In this document: positions 16,061 through 26,263 of the stretch, in pieces
Layout of the letters: every line of letters starts with the position of its first letter
Position numbering within the stretch: position 1 is the first letter of the stretch
DNA from: Flavobacterium sp. NKUCC04_CG
GTDB lineage: Bacteria; Bacteroidota; Bacteroidia; Flavobacteriales; Flavobacteriaceae
Direction: 5' to 3'
Length of the DNA stretch: 48,398 nt
Assembly: GCF_019345525.1 (NCBI RefSeq)
Contig: NZ_JAHKRA010000023.1
Location: 1 to 48,398, forward strand
The notes under the pieces: generated by a model
Told to the model about the DNA's origin: nothing
What the model saw: only the letters and a program-made list of their open reading frames with translations
Database searches by the model: none
Position numbers and translations under genes: made by a program

Positions 16061-17428
16061 ATGGGAAAAAAAATATTATTAGATAAGATCAATATTCCGG
16101 GTATAAAAACTTATGAAGTTTACCGTCAAAACGGAGGTTATGCCTCTGTAGAGAAGGCATTAAAAACCATGCAACCCGACGAAATTACAGAAGAAGTAAA
16201 AACTTCAGGATTACGAGGTCGTGGTGGAGCAGGATTTCCCGTAGGATTAAAATGGAGTTTTATCGACAAAAAATCGGGCAATCCAAGACATTTGGTTTGT
16301 AATGCCGATGAGTCCGAACCGGGAACTTTTAAAGACCGATTTTTAATGGAATACATTCCTCACTTATTAATTGAAGGAATGATCACCTCTAGTTATGCCT
16401 TAGGCGCACATCTTTCTTATATCTACATCAGAGGAGAATATATGTGGGTTTATAAAATATTAGAACGCGCCATTAAGGAAGCTTATGACGCGGGTTGGTT
16501 GGGTCAAAACATCTTGGGAACAGATTATCACCTTGACCTACATGTACATTGTGGAGCGGGTGCTTATATCTGTGGTGAAGAGACCGCTTTGATTGAATCT
16601 TTAGAAGGAAAAAGAGGAAATCCTCGTATCAAACCTCCTTTCCCTGCTGTTAGTGGTTTATGGAAAAACCCAACGGTAGTAAACAACGTAGAATCCATTG
16701 CCAATGTGCCTTGGATTGTTATGAATTCTGGAGAAGAATACGCCAAAATCGGTGTAGGCCGTTCAACGGGTACCAAATTAATTTCTGCTTCTGGACATAT
16801 CAAAAATCCCGGTGTTTACGAAATTGAAATGGGTATAACGGTTGAAGAATTTATCAATTCCGACGAGTATTTGGGCGGTATGATAGACGACAGACCTATA
16901 AAAGCATTAATTCCAGGAGGTTCATCTGTGCCAATCTTACCTGCACATTTGATTTATAAAACAGCAACAGGAGAAGACCGATTAATGACCTATGAATCTC
17001 TTGGAGATGGTGGATTTGCCACAGGATCATCTATGGGTTCTGGGGGATTTATCGTTTATAACGACACCGCTTGTATCGTTAGAAATACTTGGAATTTTGC
17101 TCGTTTTTATGCTCATGAAAGCTGTGGACAATGTTCGCCGTGTAGAGAAGGAACCGGTTGGATGGAAAAAGTATTGCACCGTATAGAAACGGGAACAGGA
17201 AACATGGAGGATATCGATTTACTATGGGACATCCAAGGTAAGATTGAAGGAAATACCATTTGTCCTTTAGGAGATGCTGCAGCTTGGCCAGTAGCAGCGG
17301 CTATACGTCATTTCAGAGAAGAATTTGAATACCATATTCTATTCCCTGAAAAAATTAAAAACAGAGATCATTATGTTGCAGAACCCTTTGAAAGCGTGAA
17401 GCACTTGATTTCAAAAGAAACCATATAA
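16061..17428 (+). CDS. nuoF: NADH-quinone oxidoreductase subunit F (FMN, NADH site, cluster N3)
   Basis: The protein has 455 aa. The NADH/FMN region begins GLRGRGGAGFPVGLKW (50-65) and continues with NADESEPGTFKDR and GAGAYICGEETALIESLEG. The N3 [4Fe-4S] ligands are Cys355, Cys358 and Cys361 (ESCGQCSPCREGTGW) and Cys401 (NTICPLGDAAAWP). The presence of nuoE, nuoF and nuoG means that this complex can use NADH, unlike the 11-subunit form of some Bacteroidota. Confidence 0.97.
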   Translation: MGKKILLDKINIPGIKTYEVYRQNGGYASVEKALKTMQPDEITEEVKTSGLRGRGGAGFPVGLKWSFIDKKSGNPRHLVCNADESEPGTFKDRFLMEYIPHLLIEGMITSSYALGAHLSYIYIRGEYMWVYKILERAIKEAYDAGWLGQNILGTDYHLDLHVHCGAGAYICGEETALIESLEGKRGNPRIKPPFPAVSGLWKNPTVVNNVESIANVPWIVMNSGEEYAKIGVGRSTGTKLISASGHIKNPGVYEIEMGITVEEFINSDEYLGGMIDDRPIKALIPGGSSVPILPAHLIYKTATGEDRLMTYESLGDGGFATGSSMGSGGFIVYNDTACIVRNTWNFARFYAHESCGQCSPCREGTGWMEKVLHRIETGTGNMEDIDLLWDIQGKIEGNTICPLGDAAAWPVAAAIRHFREEFEYHILFPEKIKNRDHYVAEPFESVKHLISKETI

Positions 17429-17484
17429 ATTAAAGCCTACGTTTGAAGCTTTGTTCGCAAACTTTGAACCTAAAACATATAGTT

Positions 17485-18510
17485 ATGAAAGTTACAATAG
17501 ACGGACATGAAATCGAGGTAGAACCAGGAACAACTATTCTACAAGCAGCCAGAATGATTGGAGGAGAATCAGTTCCTCCTGCTATGTGTTACTATTCCAA
17601 ATTAAAGGGAAGTGGCGGAAAATGCCGTTGCTGTTTGGTCGAAGTGGCCAAAGGAAGCGAGGCCGATCCCCGTCCTATGCCTAAGTTGATGGCTTCTTGT
17701 GTAACAGGAGTTATGGACGGTATGGAAGTAAAAAGCATTTCGTCACCGAGAGTTGTCGAAGCCAGAAAATCAGTTACGGAATTTTTGTTGATCAACCACC
17801 CACTAGATTGCCCTGTATGTGATCAAGCAGGGGAATGTGATTTACAAAACCTTAGTTACAACAACGGAAAGGAAGCGACTCGATTTAAAGAGGAAAAAAG
17901 AACTTTCGAACCGGAGAATATCGGTGACAAGATTCAACTGCATATGAATCGTTGTATTTTGTGCTACCGTTGTGTGATGACAGCTGATCAAATTACCGAT
18001 GGACGTGTTCACGGCGTATTAAACCGTGGTGACCATTCCCAAATTTCAACTTGTGTAACGGCAGCAATAGACAATGAATTTTCTGGAAACATGATTGACG
18101 TTTGTCCTGTTGGAGCTTTGACTGATAAAACCTTCCGTTTCAAATCACGTGTTTGGTTTAACAAACCATTTAATGCCCATAGAGATTGCGATAAATGTTG
18201 TGGTAAAACAACGCTTTGGATGTTTGGTGACGAAATCCAAAGAGTGACTGCGCGTAAAGACATCTACCATGAAGTCGAAGAGTTCATCTGTAACGAATGT
18301 CGTTTCGACCACAAAGACACTAAAGATTGGGTTATTGAAGGACCGAGAAAATTCGAAAAATTTTCGGTTATCAACCAAAACAATTATACAAGACCACTAG
18401 ACAAAGTCGTTATCAATACAGAAGCGCAAATCTTAAAGGGTCGTGATCAAGATCGTTATAAGATCAGTATGAAAAACATCCCTTTTAAAGCAGAGGAATC
18501 AAAAAAATAA
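17485..18510 (+). CDS. nuoG: NADH-quinone oxidoreductase subunit G, short form
   Basis: The protein is 341 aa from the ATG at 17485; an upstream in-frame ATG adds 14 non-conserved residues. It contains the ferredoxin-like part only. N1b ligands are Cys35, Cys47, Cys50 and Cys72. The His(Cys)3 cluster is His105, Cys109, Cys112 and Cys118. N4 is Cys157, Cys160, Cys163 and Cys207. Further cysteines at 235, 238, 239, 269 and 272 (RDCDKCCGK and ICNECRFD) could hold another cluster of the N7 type. The molybdopterin-like C-terminal domain of about 500 residues found in E. coli NuoG is absent. The gene is intact, so this is a natural short form. Confidence 0.93.
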   Translation: MKVTIDGHEIEVEPGTTILQAARMIGGESVPPAMCYYSKLKGSGGKCRCCLVEVAKGSEADPRPMPKLMASCVTGVMDGMEVKSISSPRVVEARKSVTEFLLINHPLDCPVCDQAGECDLQNLSYNNGKEATRFKEEKRTFEPENIGDKIQLHMNRCILCYRCVMTADQITDGRVHGVLNRGDHSQISTCVTAAIDNEFSGNMIDVCPVGALTDKTFRFKSRVWFNKPFNAHRDCDKCCGKTTLWMFGDEIQRVTARKDIYHEVEEFICNECRFDHKDTKDWVIEGPRKFEKFSVINQNNYTRPLDKVVINTEAQILKGRDQDRYKISMKNIPFKAEESKK

Positions 18511-18522
18511 TTTCATTCAAAA

Positions 18523-19554
18523 ATGGACAATACTATCATCATTGAAAAGGGTGTCATTATCCTTATCGTTTTTGCCATCACTATGGTAATGGCCATGTAT
18601 TCGACCTTAGCGGAACGTAAAATCGCCGCTTGGATACAGGATCGAATCGGCCCTAACAGAGCTGGTAAAGGCGGAATTTTACAACCTCTTGCTGACGGAC
18701 TTAAACTATTCTCCAAAGAGGAATACGCTCCAGACACTCCTAATAAATTTTTATTTATTTTAGGACCAACCATTTCCATGACTGTCGCACTGATGACTAG
18801 TGCTGTTATTCCATGGGGAGATCGTTTACACCTTTTCGGCAGAGATATTCTCCTACAAGTAACTGATATCAATGTGGCCATGCTTTATGTATTTGCCGTA
18901 TTATCAGTTAGTGTATACGGAATCATGATTGGTGGATGGGCTTCCAACAATAAGTTTTCTTTGATGAGCGCCATGCGTGCCGCTTCTCAAATGATTTCGT
19001 ATGAGGTAGCTATGGGACTTTCGATCATCGCTTTGTTGATGATGACACAAACCTTGAGTTTAAGAGAAATTTCCCTACAACAATCGGGCATGAACTGGAA
19101 CGTATTTTACCAACCTTTAGGTTTCCTAATATTCTTGGTATGTTCGTTTGCAGAAACCAATAGAACTCCTTTTGACCTTGCAGAATGTGAGCAAGAGTTA
19201 ATCGGTGGATACCATACCGAATATTCTTCGATGAGAATGGGATTCTTCCTATTTGCAGAATACGCCAGTATGTTTATCTCGTCAACGATTATAGCGGTTT
19301 TATATTTCGGTGGATACAACTATCCGGGAATGGATTGGGCAGTGACCAACTGGGGAGTAAATCCAGCCAATATCATTGGAATCATCGTCTTGTTTATCAA
19401 AATCTGTTTTTTCATCTTTGTATATATGTGGGTACGTTGGACTATACCGCGTTTCCGTTACGATCAATTGATGAATTTAGGTTGGAAAAACTTGATTCCA
19501 TTGGCACTATTTAATATTATTATTACAGCAGTAGTTATCTTACTCTTAAAATAA
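18523..19554 (+). CDS. nuoH: NADH-quinone oxidoreductase subunit H
   Basis: This 343-aa membrane subunit links the quinone site to the proton channels. It has about eight hydrophobic helices. Conserved segments are ERKIAAWIQDRIGPNRAG near the N-terminus and FAETNRTPFDLAECEQELIGGYHTEYSSMRMGFFLFAEY in the middle, with the acidic residues of the E-channel. Confidence 0.97.
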   Translation: MDNTIIIEKGVIILIVFAITMVMAMYSTLAERKIAAWIQDRIGPNRAGKGGILQPLADGLKLFSKEEYAPDTPNKFLFILGPTISMTVALMTSAVIPWGDRLHLFGRDILLQVTDINVAMLYVFAVLSVSVYGIMIGGWASNNKFSLMSAMRAASQMISYEVAMGLSIIALLMMTQTLSLREISLQQSGMNWNVFYQPLGFLIFLVCSFAETNRTPFDLAECEQELIGGYHTEYSSMRMGFFLFAEYASMFISSTIIAVLYFGGYNYPGMDWAVTNWGVNPANIIGIIVLFIKICFFIFVYMWVRWTIPRFRYDQLMNLGWKNLIPLALFNIIITAVVILLLK

Positions 19555-19559
19555 AAAAC

Positions 19560-20102
19560 ATGGCTTTAGATACTATTTCATTATCAGGCAGAAAAAAACA
19601 GGTAACCAACACGACCATGACCTGGTCGGAGAAGATTTACCTTGTGGCGATTATCAAAGGGATGATGGTTACTTTTAAACATTTATTCAAAAAGAAAGTA
19701 ACGATCAGTTATCCAGAGATGACGCGTCCATTTAGTCCTGTTTACAGAGGACGCCATACCTTGATGCGCGACGAAGAAGGACGTGAACGCTGTACCGCTT
19801 GTGGCCTATGTGCCCTATCTTGCCCAGCAGAAGCCATTTCGATGAAGTCCGCTGAACGTACTGCAGAAGAAAAACACTTATACCGCGAAGAAAAATATGC
19901 TGAGATCTACGAGATCAACATGTTGCGTTGTATATTTTGTGGTTTGTGTGAAGAAGCCTGTCCAAAACAAGCGATTTACTTGACGAAATCACAAACCATC
20001 GTAAAATCAAGCATGAACCGCGAAGATTTTATCTATGGAAAAGATAAGTTGGTGATGCCTTTAGATGCAGCCATTCAAAACACTAAACAGAATCAAGCGT
20101 AA
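19560..20102 (+). CDS. nuoI: NADH-quinone oxidoreductase subunit I (clusters N6a and N6b)
   Basis: This 180-aa subunit has two [4Fe-4S] ferredoxin motifs: Cys78, 81, 84 and 88 (RCTACGLCALSCP), and Cys124, 127, 130 and 134 (RCIFCGLCEEACP). The two clusters relay electrons from NuoG to NuoB. The N-terminal region is basic, with a short hydrophobic helix. Confidence 0.97.
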   Translation: MALDTISLSGRKKQVTNTTMTWSEKIYLVAIIKGMMVTFKHLFKKKVTISYPEMTRPFSPVYRGRHTLMRDEEGRERCTACGLCALSCPAEAISMKSAERTAEEKHLYREEKYAEIYEINMLRCIFCGLCEEACPKQAIYLTKSQTIVKSSMNREDFIYGKDKLVMPLDAAIQNTKQNQA

Positions 20103-20104
20103 TT

Positions 20105-20611
20105 ATGATAGAAATTCTATTTTATATTCTTTCGACACTAACTATCGGAAGTGCAGCTTTAACCATCTTGAGTAAAAACCCAATCCACAGCGCTATTTGG
20201 TTAGTGGTCAGTTTTTTCTCTATAGCTGGTCATTATATTTTATTAAATGCTCAGTTTCTGGGTATGGTACACATTATGGTTTATTCGGGTGCGATCATGA
20301 TCTTGATGTTGTTTACCATCATGTTAATGAACCTCAACATCAGTACGGAGATTCAAAAACCCATAGTAGTGAAATTAACCGCTACTGTAGCATTCTGCTT
20401 AATCGGTTTGGTTTTTATTGCAGCGATTATGAAAGCAAATCCAATTGTTGAAAGCTATCAAAACTCTGGTGAAGACTTTCAATCGATTAAAGTTTTGGGA
20501 CAAGTACTACTCAATGAATATGTAGTTCCCTTTGAAATGGCAGCAGTCTTGTTGTTATTATCGATGATTGGGGCTGTATTAATTTCTAAAAAAGATAATA
20601 AAACCGCTTAA
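20105..20611 (+). CDS. nuoJ: NADH-quinone oxidoreductase subunit J
   Basis: This 168-aa membrane subunit has five hydrophobic helices. It shows KNPIHSAIWLVVSFFSIAGHYILLNAQFLGMVHIMVYSGAIMILMLFTIML, the family signature with the pi-bulge helix. The start is 2 nt from nuoI and the stop 2 nt from nuoK. Confidence 0.96.
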   Translation: MIEILFYILSTLTIGSAALTILSKNPIHSAIWLVVSFFSIAGHYILLNAQFLGMVHIMVYSGAIMILMLFTIMLMNLNISTEIQKPIVVKLTATVAFCLIGLVFIAAIMKANPIVESYQNSGEDFQSIKVLGQVLLNEYVVPFEMAAVLLLLSMIGAVLISKKDNKTA

Positions 20612-20613
20612 TT

Positions 20614-20934
20614 ATGGAAAGAGTTTTAGAAATAATCGGAATCGAATCGTATATCTACTTATCAGTTATACTGTTTTGCGTAGGTGTATTTGGAATCTTA
20701 TATAGAAGAAATGCCATAGTCATGTTTATGTCTATAGAAATCATGTTGAACTCTGCCAATTTGCTGTTGGTAGCCTTTTCAACCTTACATCAAGATGCCT
20801 CGGGGCAGGTTTTTGTATTTTTCACTATGGCTGTAGCGGCGGCGGAAGTTGCTGTAGGTTTAGCCATTTTGGTATCGATATACAGAAATATCGGATCTAT
20901 CGACATTGACAATTTAAAAAACTTAAAAGGATAA
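20614..20934 (+). CDS. nuoK: NADH-quinone oxidoreductase subunit K
   Basis: This 106-aa subunit has three transmembrane helices. Conserved Glu residues in the helices are present (SIEIMLNSANLLL and AAAEVAVGLAI) and correspond to the proton path of the NuoK/MrpC family. Length is normal. Confidence 0.96.
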   Translation: MERVLEIIGIESYIYLSVILFCVGVFGILYRRNAIVMFMSIEIMLNSANLLLVAFSTLHQDASGQVFVFFTMAVAAAEVAVGLAILVSIYRNIGSIDIDNLKNLKG

Positions 20935-20940
20935 TCCCGA

Positions 20941-22827
20941 ATGGATACAAACGTAATTTTACTCTTATTAATAGTCCCTTTACTGGGGTTTCTAACGACC
21001 TTTTTCTTCGGAAAAAAATTAGGTAGTGCTTCGGGAATTATAGGAACGGCTTCGGTATTCGTTTCCTTTATTATCAGTGTGATGTTGTTTTTTCAAATCA
21101 ACCAAACACAGCAAGCAATACAAATTCATTTATTTGACTGGATGGCCTTAGAGAAATTCTCTATTTCCTTTGGTTTTTTAATCGATCAATTGTCTATTTT
21201 ATGGCTGTTGTTTGTAACGGGAATCGGAACACTGATTCACTTATACTCGACGAGCTATATGAAGGGAGACGAAAACTTCCATAAGTTTTTCGCCTATCTA
21301 AACCTATTTATCTTCTTTATGATCTTGTTGGTCATGGGAAGCAATTTATTAATCATGTTTATCGGATGGGAAGGTGTTGGACTTTGTTCTTACCTACTAA
21401 TCGGGTTTTGGCATAAAAACCAATCGTATAACGACGCTGCAAAAAAAGCTTTTATCATGAACCGTATTGGGGATTTGGGCTTTTTGATTGGAGTTTTTAT
21501 CTTGGGTTATTTGTTCCAAACTTTGGATTATATGACCATTAAAGAAGCTTTGGTTAACGGAACTACGCATCACGTAAATACTTGGATTGGCTATGCTACC
21601 TTGGCTCTATTTATTGGAGCTGCAGGTAAAAGTGCTCAGATTCCACTATATACTTGGTTGCCAGACGCGATGGCTGGACCAACTCCAGTATCCGCATTAA
21701 TTCACGCGGCTACCATGGTTACCGCAGGTATCTTTATGATTACCCGTTTAAACTTCTTGTTCGACTTAGCTCCTCAAGTTCAAAATATCATCGCGATCGT
21801 TGGTGCCTGTACAGCCATCTTTGCTGCTTCAATCGGTTTGGTTCAAAACGATATCAAAAAAGTGTTGGCCTATTCAACCGTTTCTCAGTTGGGATTGATG
21901 TTTATGGCTATCGGTTTTGGTGCTTACGAAATTGCCGTATTCCACGTAATTACACATGCTTTCTTTAAGGCTTGTTTGTTCTTGGGTTCTGGTTCGGTTA
22001 TCCATGCTATGGGCGGCGAACAGGATATGAGACAAATGGGTGGTTTAAGAAAATATATGAAAGTAACTTATATTACTTTCTTATTGGCTACTTTGGCCAT
22101 TTCAGGTATACCTCCATTTGCAGGTTTCTTCTCTAAGGACGAAATTTTAATGGTGGCTTTTCACGAAAACATCATACTTTGGGTATTGGGAGCTGTCGCT
22201 TCTATATTCACAGCATTTTATATGTTCCGCTTATTGTACCTTACTTTCTTTAAAGATTTTAGAGGAACAGCAGCACAAAAAGAGCACTTACACGAGAGTC
22301 CTTCGTCGATGACTATTCCCCTTATTGTATTGGGAGTATTGTCTGTAGTTGGGGGTGCGATAAGTTTACCTGGCAACAGTTGGTTAAACGGGTTCTTAGC
22401 TCCTGTGATCAAAAACAATGCAGCGGCACATCCTCACGTAATGGGAATGACCGAATATATCTTAATGGCTTTAGCGATCATTGGTGCTTTAATCGGATTG
22501 GGTATTGCTTACAACAAGTATATCAAAAAATCAGAAGTACCTGTTGCCGATGAGCAAATCAGCGGTTTCCACAAAACACTTTACAACAAATATTATATCG
22601 ACGAAATCTATATGAAAGTGATTGTTGCCCCTATTTACGGTTTGGCGACTTTCTTTAAAGATTTTGTTGAAGTGGGTATTTCACAAACGGTATTTGGCTT
22701 AGCTAAAATTGCGGACGGACTATCCCTACAAGGAAAAAGAGCGCAAAACGGAAATATTGGCTTATATTTATTTGCCTTTGTATTCGGAATTTGTTTCTTA
22801 TTTTACTATTTATTCATTGCAAGTTAA
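20941..22827 (+). CDS. nuoL: NADH-quinone oxidoreductase subunit L (proton channel)
   Basis: This 628-aa antiporter-like subunit is rich in transmembrane helices. Family signatures are MFIGWEGVGLCSYLLIGFW, the WLPDAMAGPTPVSALIHAATMVTAGIFM segment, and VLAYSTVSQLGLM. A long C-terminal lateral helix region is expected and the length fits. It is one of three Mrp-type proton-translocating subunits in the operon. Confidence 0.97.
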   Translation: MDTNVILLLLIVPLLGFLTTFFFGKKLGSASGIIGTASVFVSFIISVMLFFQINQTQQAIQIHLFDWMALEKFSISFGFLIDQLSILWLLFVTGIGTLIHLYSTSYMKGDENFHKFFAYLNLFIFFMILLVMGSNLLIMFIGWEGVGLCSYLLIGFWHKNQSYNDAAKKAFIMNRIGDLGFLIGVFILGYLFQTLDYMTIKEALVNGTTHHVNTWIGYATLALFIGAAGKSAQIPLYTWLPDAMAGPTPVSALIHAATMVTAGIFMITRLNFLFDLAPQVQNIIAIVGACTAIFAASIGLVQNDIKKVLAYSTVSQLGLMFMAIGFGAYEIAVFHVITHAFFKACLFLGSGSVIHAMGGEQDMRQMGGLRKYMKVTYITFLLATLAISGIPPFAGFFSKDEILMVAFHENIILWVLGAVASIFTAFYMFRLLYLTFFKDFRGTAAQKEHLHESPSSMTIPLIVLGVLSVVGGAISLPGNSWLNGFLAPVIKNNAAAHPHVMGMTEYILMALAIIGALIGLGIAYNKYIKKSEVPVADEQISGFHKTLYNKYYIDEIYMKVIVAPIYGLATFFKDFVEVGISQTVFGLAKIADGLSLQGKRAQNGNIGLYLFAFVFGICFLFYYLFIAS

Positions 22828-22836
22828 TTTATAAAA

Positions 22837-24270
22837 ATGAACGTAACGATACTATTAATCACTTTACTAGTTGGCGCATTGGCAACTTATCTCTCCGGTA
22901 ACAAAATGGCTCCGAAAGTAGCACTTCTTGTTGGAGTTATCGCTTTTGCAGAAACTTTACTATTGATCAATCAACACCTTCAAGGGGTTGATGCTGGATA
23001 TGTAGTGCAATGGATGAATAAACCCAACATCTTCTTTGCTTTAAAAGCAGATGGATTGGCTTTGGCTTTGGTTTTACTAACGACGCTATTGACGCCACTT
23101 ATTGTTCTTTCTTCATTTGGTACTGCTATTGAAAAATCAAAATCGTTTTACGGTTTGGTTGTTTTTATGTCCTTTGCCATGACTGGAACATTTTTGGCTT
23201 CTGACGGTTTCTTATATTATATCTTCTGGGAGTTGGCCTTGATTCCGATCTATTTCATCGCCTTGCTTTGGGGTAATGATACTTTTGAAGAACGTAAAAA
23301 AGCTATACTTAAGTTTTTCATCTATACCTTTGCAGGTTCGATATTTATGTTGGTAGCTTTTATCTACTTATATCAAAAAGCCGGCAGTTTCTTATTACAA
23401 GATTTATATAATGTATCGCTTACTGCCAACGAACAGTATTGGATTTTCTTAGCTTTCTTCTTGGCTTACGCCATCAAGATTCCTATTTTTCCTTTCCATA
23501 CTTGGCAGGCATCTACTTATGAAAAAGCACCTACTGTAGGAACCATGCTTTTATCGGGTATTATGCTAAAAATGGGATTGTACTCGATTATACGTTGGCA
23601 AATTCCAATCGCTCCACAAGCGGCGAAAGACTTGATGAGTACCATCATCGTTTTGAGTTTAATCGGAGTGGTTTATGGCGCTATCGTAGCCTTAAGACAA
23701 TCGAACATCAAACGTTTCTTTGCTTACTCTTCGTTATCACACGTTGGATTAATCGCTGCGGGAACGTATACACTTACCCTAGACGGTTTGCGCGGTGCCG
23801 TTTACCAAATGTTGGCTCACGGATTTGTTATAGTAGGTTTGTTCTTTATTGCAGAAATCATATACAGAAGATATCAAACTAGAAATATAGGTGAGTTGGG
23901 CGGTATTCGTCAGCAAGCAATTGTTTTATCATCCCTGTTTATGATTTTGATGTTTGCATCTGTAGGTCTACCGGGAACTTTTAGTTTTGTCGGTGAGTTC
24001 TCTTTGTTATTCGGTCTATCTCAAATCAATATATGGTATGCGGTAATCGGAGGTAGTAGTATCATTTTTGGTGCTTTCTATATGTTGAGAATGTTCCAAA
24101 AAGTGATGTTGGGTGAAACCAACAGCAAACCTTTTGCAGATCTAAACTTTAATGAAGGATTTGTATTGGTAATCTTAGCAGCAGTAGTGTTGTTCTTGGG
24201 TATATATCCAAAACCAATCACCGATTTAATCACGCCGAGTTTGATAGAAATCGTATCACAAATTAAGTAA
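22837..24270 (+). CDS. nuoM: NADH-quinone oxidoreductase subunit M (proton channel)
   Basis: This 477-aa antiporter-like membrane protein shows the core signatures YYIFWELALIPIYFIALLWG, KIPIFPFHTWQASTYEKAPTVGTMLLSGIMLKMG and FAYSSLSHVGLIAAG. The conserved acidic and lysine residues of the half-channels are in these segments. It is 9 nt from nuoL. Confidence 0.97.
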   Translation: MNVTILLITLLVGALATYLSGNKMAPKVALLVGVIAFAETLLLINQHLQGVDAGYVVQWMNKPNIFFALKADGLALALVLLTTLLTPLIVLSSFGTAIEKSKSFYGLVVFMSFAMTGTFLASDGFLYYIFWELALIPIYFIALLWGNDTFEERKKAILKFFIYTFAGSIFMLVAFIYLYQKAGSFLLQDLYNVSLTANEQYWIFLAFFLAYAIKIPIFPFHTWQASTYEKAPTVGTMLLSGIMLKMGLYSIIRWQIPIAPQAAKDLMSTIIVLSLIGVVYGAIVALRQSNIKRFFAYSSLSHVGLIAAGTYTLTLDGLRGAVYQMLAHGFVIVGLFFIAEIIYRRYQTRNIGELGGIRQQAIVLSSLFMILMFASVGLPGTFSFVGEFSLLFGLSQINIWYAVIGGSSIIFGAFYMLRMFQKVMLGETNSKPFADLNFNEGFVLVILAAVVLFLGIYPKPITDLITPSLIEIVSQIK

Positions 24271-24324
24271 CAGTATAATGGAACTCGGATCAAATCCGAA
24301 TATCATAAATCCTAAATAACACCA

Positions 24325-25707
24325 ATGAACACAATAATAGCGATTGCAGCATTAGCGGTTTTAGTACTGGTAGTAGAGATTGTTAATTTGAGAAAATTAA
24401 TAGTCCCTATGACCGTCATCGGGCTTTTAGCCATACTGGGTATCACGCTAAATAACCTAAACGTCACCGAATCTTTTTACAACAACATGATTGTTGTCGA
24501 TTCCTTTTCGGTAGCTTTTTCTAGTTTGTTTATTGTACTAACCACCTTTTTGGTTGCCTTAAGTACCAATTTCTACGAAAATGAAGACGCCTTAAAGATT
24601 TCCGATTATGTATCCCTAAAACTATTCCTACTCTTAGGCGCTGTTTCTATGGTGAGTTTTGGTAATATGGCGATGTTTTTCTTGGGATTAGAAATTCTAT
24701 CGATCACCTTATACATTCTAGCTGGTAGCAACAGAACCCACATCAAGAGCAATGAAGCGGGTATGAAATACTTTCTTTTGGGCTCGTTTGCCTCAGGGGT
24801 AATTCTATTCGGTATCGCCTTGATTTACGGTGCAACAGGCTCTTTTGATTTACACGAAATATTCCGCATTATTGCGACAGGAGCTATTCCTGCATGGTAT
24901 AAAATTGGCGTACTGATGATGATCATCGGAATGTTGTTTAAAATTGCTGCGGTTCCTTTCCACTTCTGGGCTCCAGACGTGTATCAAGGCGCTCCAAGCT
25001 TAACGACAGCGATGATGAGTACTCTGGCTAAAGTAGTAGCAGTTGCCACTTTATACAAGCTAAGCGTAAGCCTTACGGTTACGATGCCTAGCAATTATAT
25101 GACGGCCATAGTTGTTATCGCCATACTAACCATGACCGTTGGTAATATCATGGCGCTACGTCAAGATAACATCAAACGTTTATTGGCGTATTCTGGTATT
25201 TCACATGCCGGTTTTATGATGATGGCTTTGGTAAACCTGGGCAATTCTGCACCGAGTTTATTCTACTATGCCGTAGCGTATGCTATCGCGGGTATTGCTG
25301 CATTCTCCGTAGTCATTTTGGTTACCAAAAACAAAGACGAAGAATTGTTGTCGTTGTTTAAAGGATTGGGTAAAACCAACCCACTATTGGCTGGTATTTT
25401 AACCGCCTCACTACTTTCTATGGGAGGTATTCCAATCTTTGCCGGTTTCTTTGGTAAGTTCTTCTTGTTTTCTCAAGCGCTTGAAAACAACCAATTGACC
25501 TTAGTGATTTTTGGAGCGATCAACTCTTTTATCAGTATCTATTACTACTTTAAAGTTATCGCAGTACTCTACTCTAAAAACGAGGAAACCGATCAAACAG
25601 AACCGATCAAAGTTCCAATGGCGTATTACGCCGTAGGAATCATATCCATAACTATCAATATCGTTATAGGAATTTATCCTTCGATTATTTTAGATATGAT
25701 AAAATAA
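24325..25707 (+). CDS. nuoN: NADH-quinone oxidoreductase subunit N (proton channel)
   Basis: This 460-aa third antiporter-like subunit has FFLGLEILSITLYILAG, KIAAVPFHFWAPDVYQGAPSLTTAMMSTLAKV and RLLAYSGISHAGFMMM, the NuoN-type signatures. It is the last gene of the operon, 54 nt after nuoM, and a terminator follows at 25734. Confidence 0.97.
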   Translation: MNTIIAIAALAVLVLVVEIVNLRKLIVPMTVIGLLAILGITLNNLNVTESFYNNMIVVDSFSVAFSSLFIVLTTFLVALSTNFYENEDALKISDYVSLKLFLLLGAVSMVSFGNMAMFFLGLEILSITLYILAGSNRTHIKSNEAGMKYFLLGSFASGVILFGIALIYGATGSFDLHEIFRIIATGAIPAWYKIGVLMMIIGMLFKIAAVPFHFWAPDVYQGAPSLTTAMMSTLAKVVAVATLYKLSVSLTVTMPSNYMTAIVVIAILTMTVGNIMALRQDNIKRLLAYSGISHAGFMMMALVNLGNSAPSLFYYAVAYAIAGIAAFSVVILVTKNKDEELLSLFKGLGKTNPLLAGILTASLLSMGGIPIFAGFFGKFFLFSQALENNQLTLVIFGAINSFISIYYYFKVIAVLYSKNEETDQTEPIKVPMAYYAVGIISITINIVIGIYPSIILDMIK

Positions 25708-25733
25708 ACAAAAACAGATCAACAACTGAAAAG

Positions 25734-25764
25734 GACCGTTTCGAAAGAGACGGTCTTTTTTTTT
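25734..25764 (+). terminator. Terminator of the nuo operon
   Basis: GACCGTTTC, tetraloop GAAA, GAGACGGTC (one G-T pair), then a T tract: a strong GNRA-capped hairpin 27 nt after the nuoN stop. Confidence 0.93.
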
Positions 25765-26263
25765 GCTCATTCAAACTATGAAATAGTCACCTTATAATTT
25801 TTATATCTTTTAGTTTCAGATGACAACTCTTATAAACCAATATGTAAAATATAGATATCGGTATATTTTAAGCAATTTCGGACACACCGACTTTCAAAGT
25901 TCTACGCACTTAGTTTTGTTAAAAAAACAACGTACTTATAAGTCTATTTTATTACTAAAATCAAAAATCATAACCGCTAAGTCCCTAAAGTTTTTCTTCT
26001 TAAAATCATTTTATTGCCACATTAAAGCAATTGTACTGCCATGCAACAAAACCGAGGAATTTAAAAATAAAAAAGATTTCAAGAGATGCCTCTTTTTAAA
26101 TATAACTTATTAATGCCTTCTTTCCTCATTATTCATCTCCTTTATTTAAAAACAGAATAAGAAAATCTAATAAACAACTAGATACATAAAAACAAATTAA
26201 CTACATTTAACAGTGACTTACAAAAATATAAGCAGAATTCACAATCACTAAATTTTACACATT
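25765..26263. other. AT-rich intergenic region after the nuo operon
   Basis: About 500 nt without a convincing gene. A 97-codon open frame (25820-26113) is present, but its product (Lys, Phe, Leu and Tyr-rich, low complexity) looks like chance coding in A/T-rich DNA. No repeats or hairpins of note were seen. The promoter for the 26264 gene is presumably in the last 100 nt, but no consensus box is clear. Confidence 0.5.

Noticed and set aside
18513..18881. 122-codon minus-strand frame over the start of nuoH
   Set aside because: Antisense shadow of the conserved nuoH.
25820..26113. 97-codon plus-strand open frame after the nuo operon
   Set aside because: Lys/Phe/Tyr/Leu-rich, low complexity, no homology-like motif, no promoter or ribosome-binding context; expected by chance in A/T-rich DNA.
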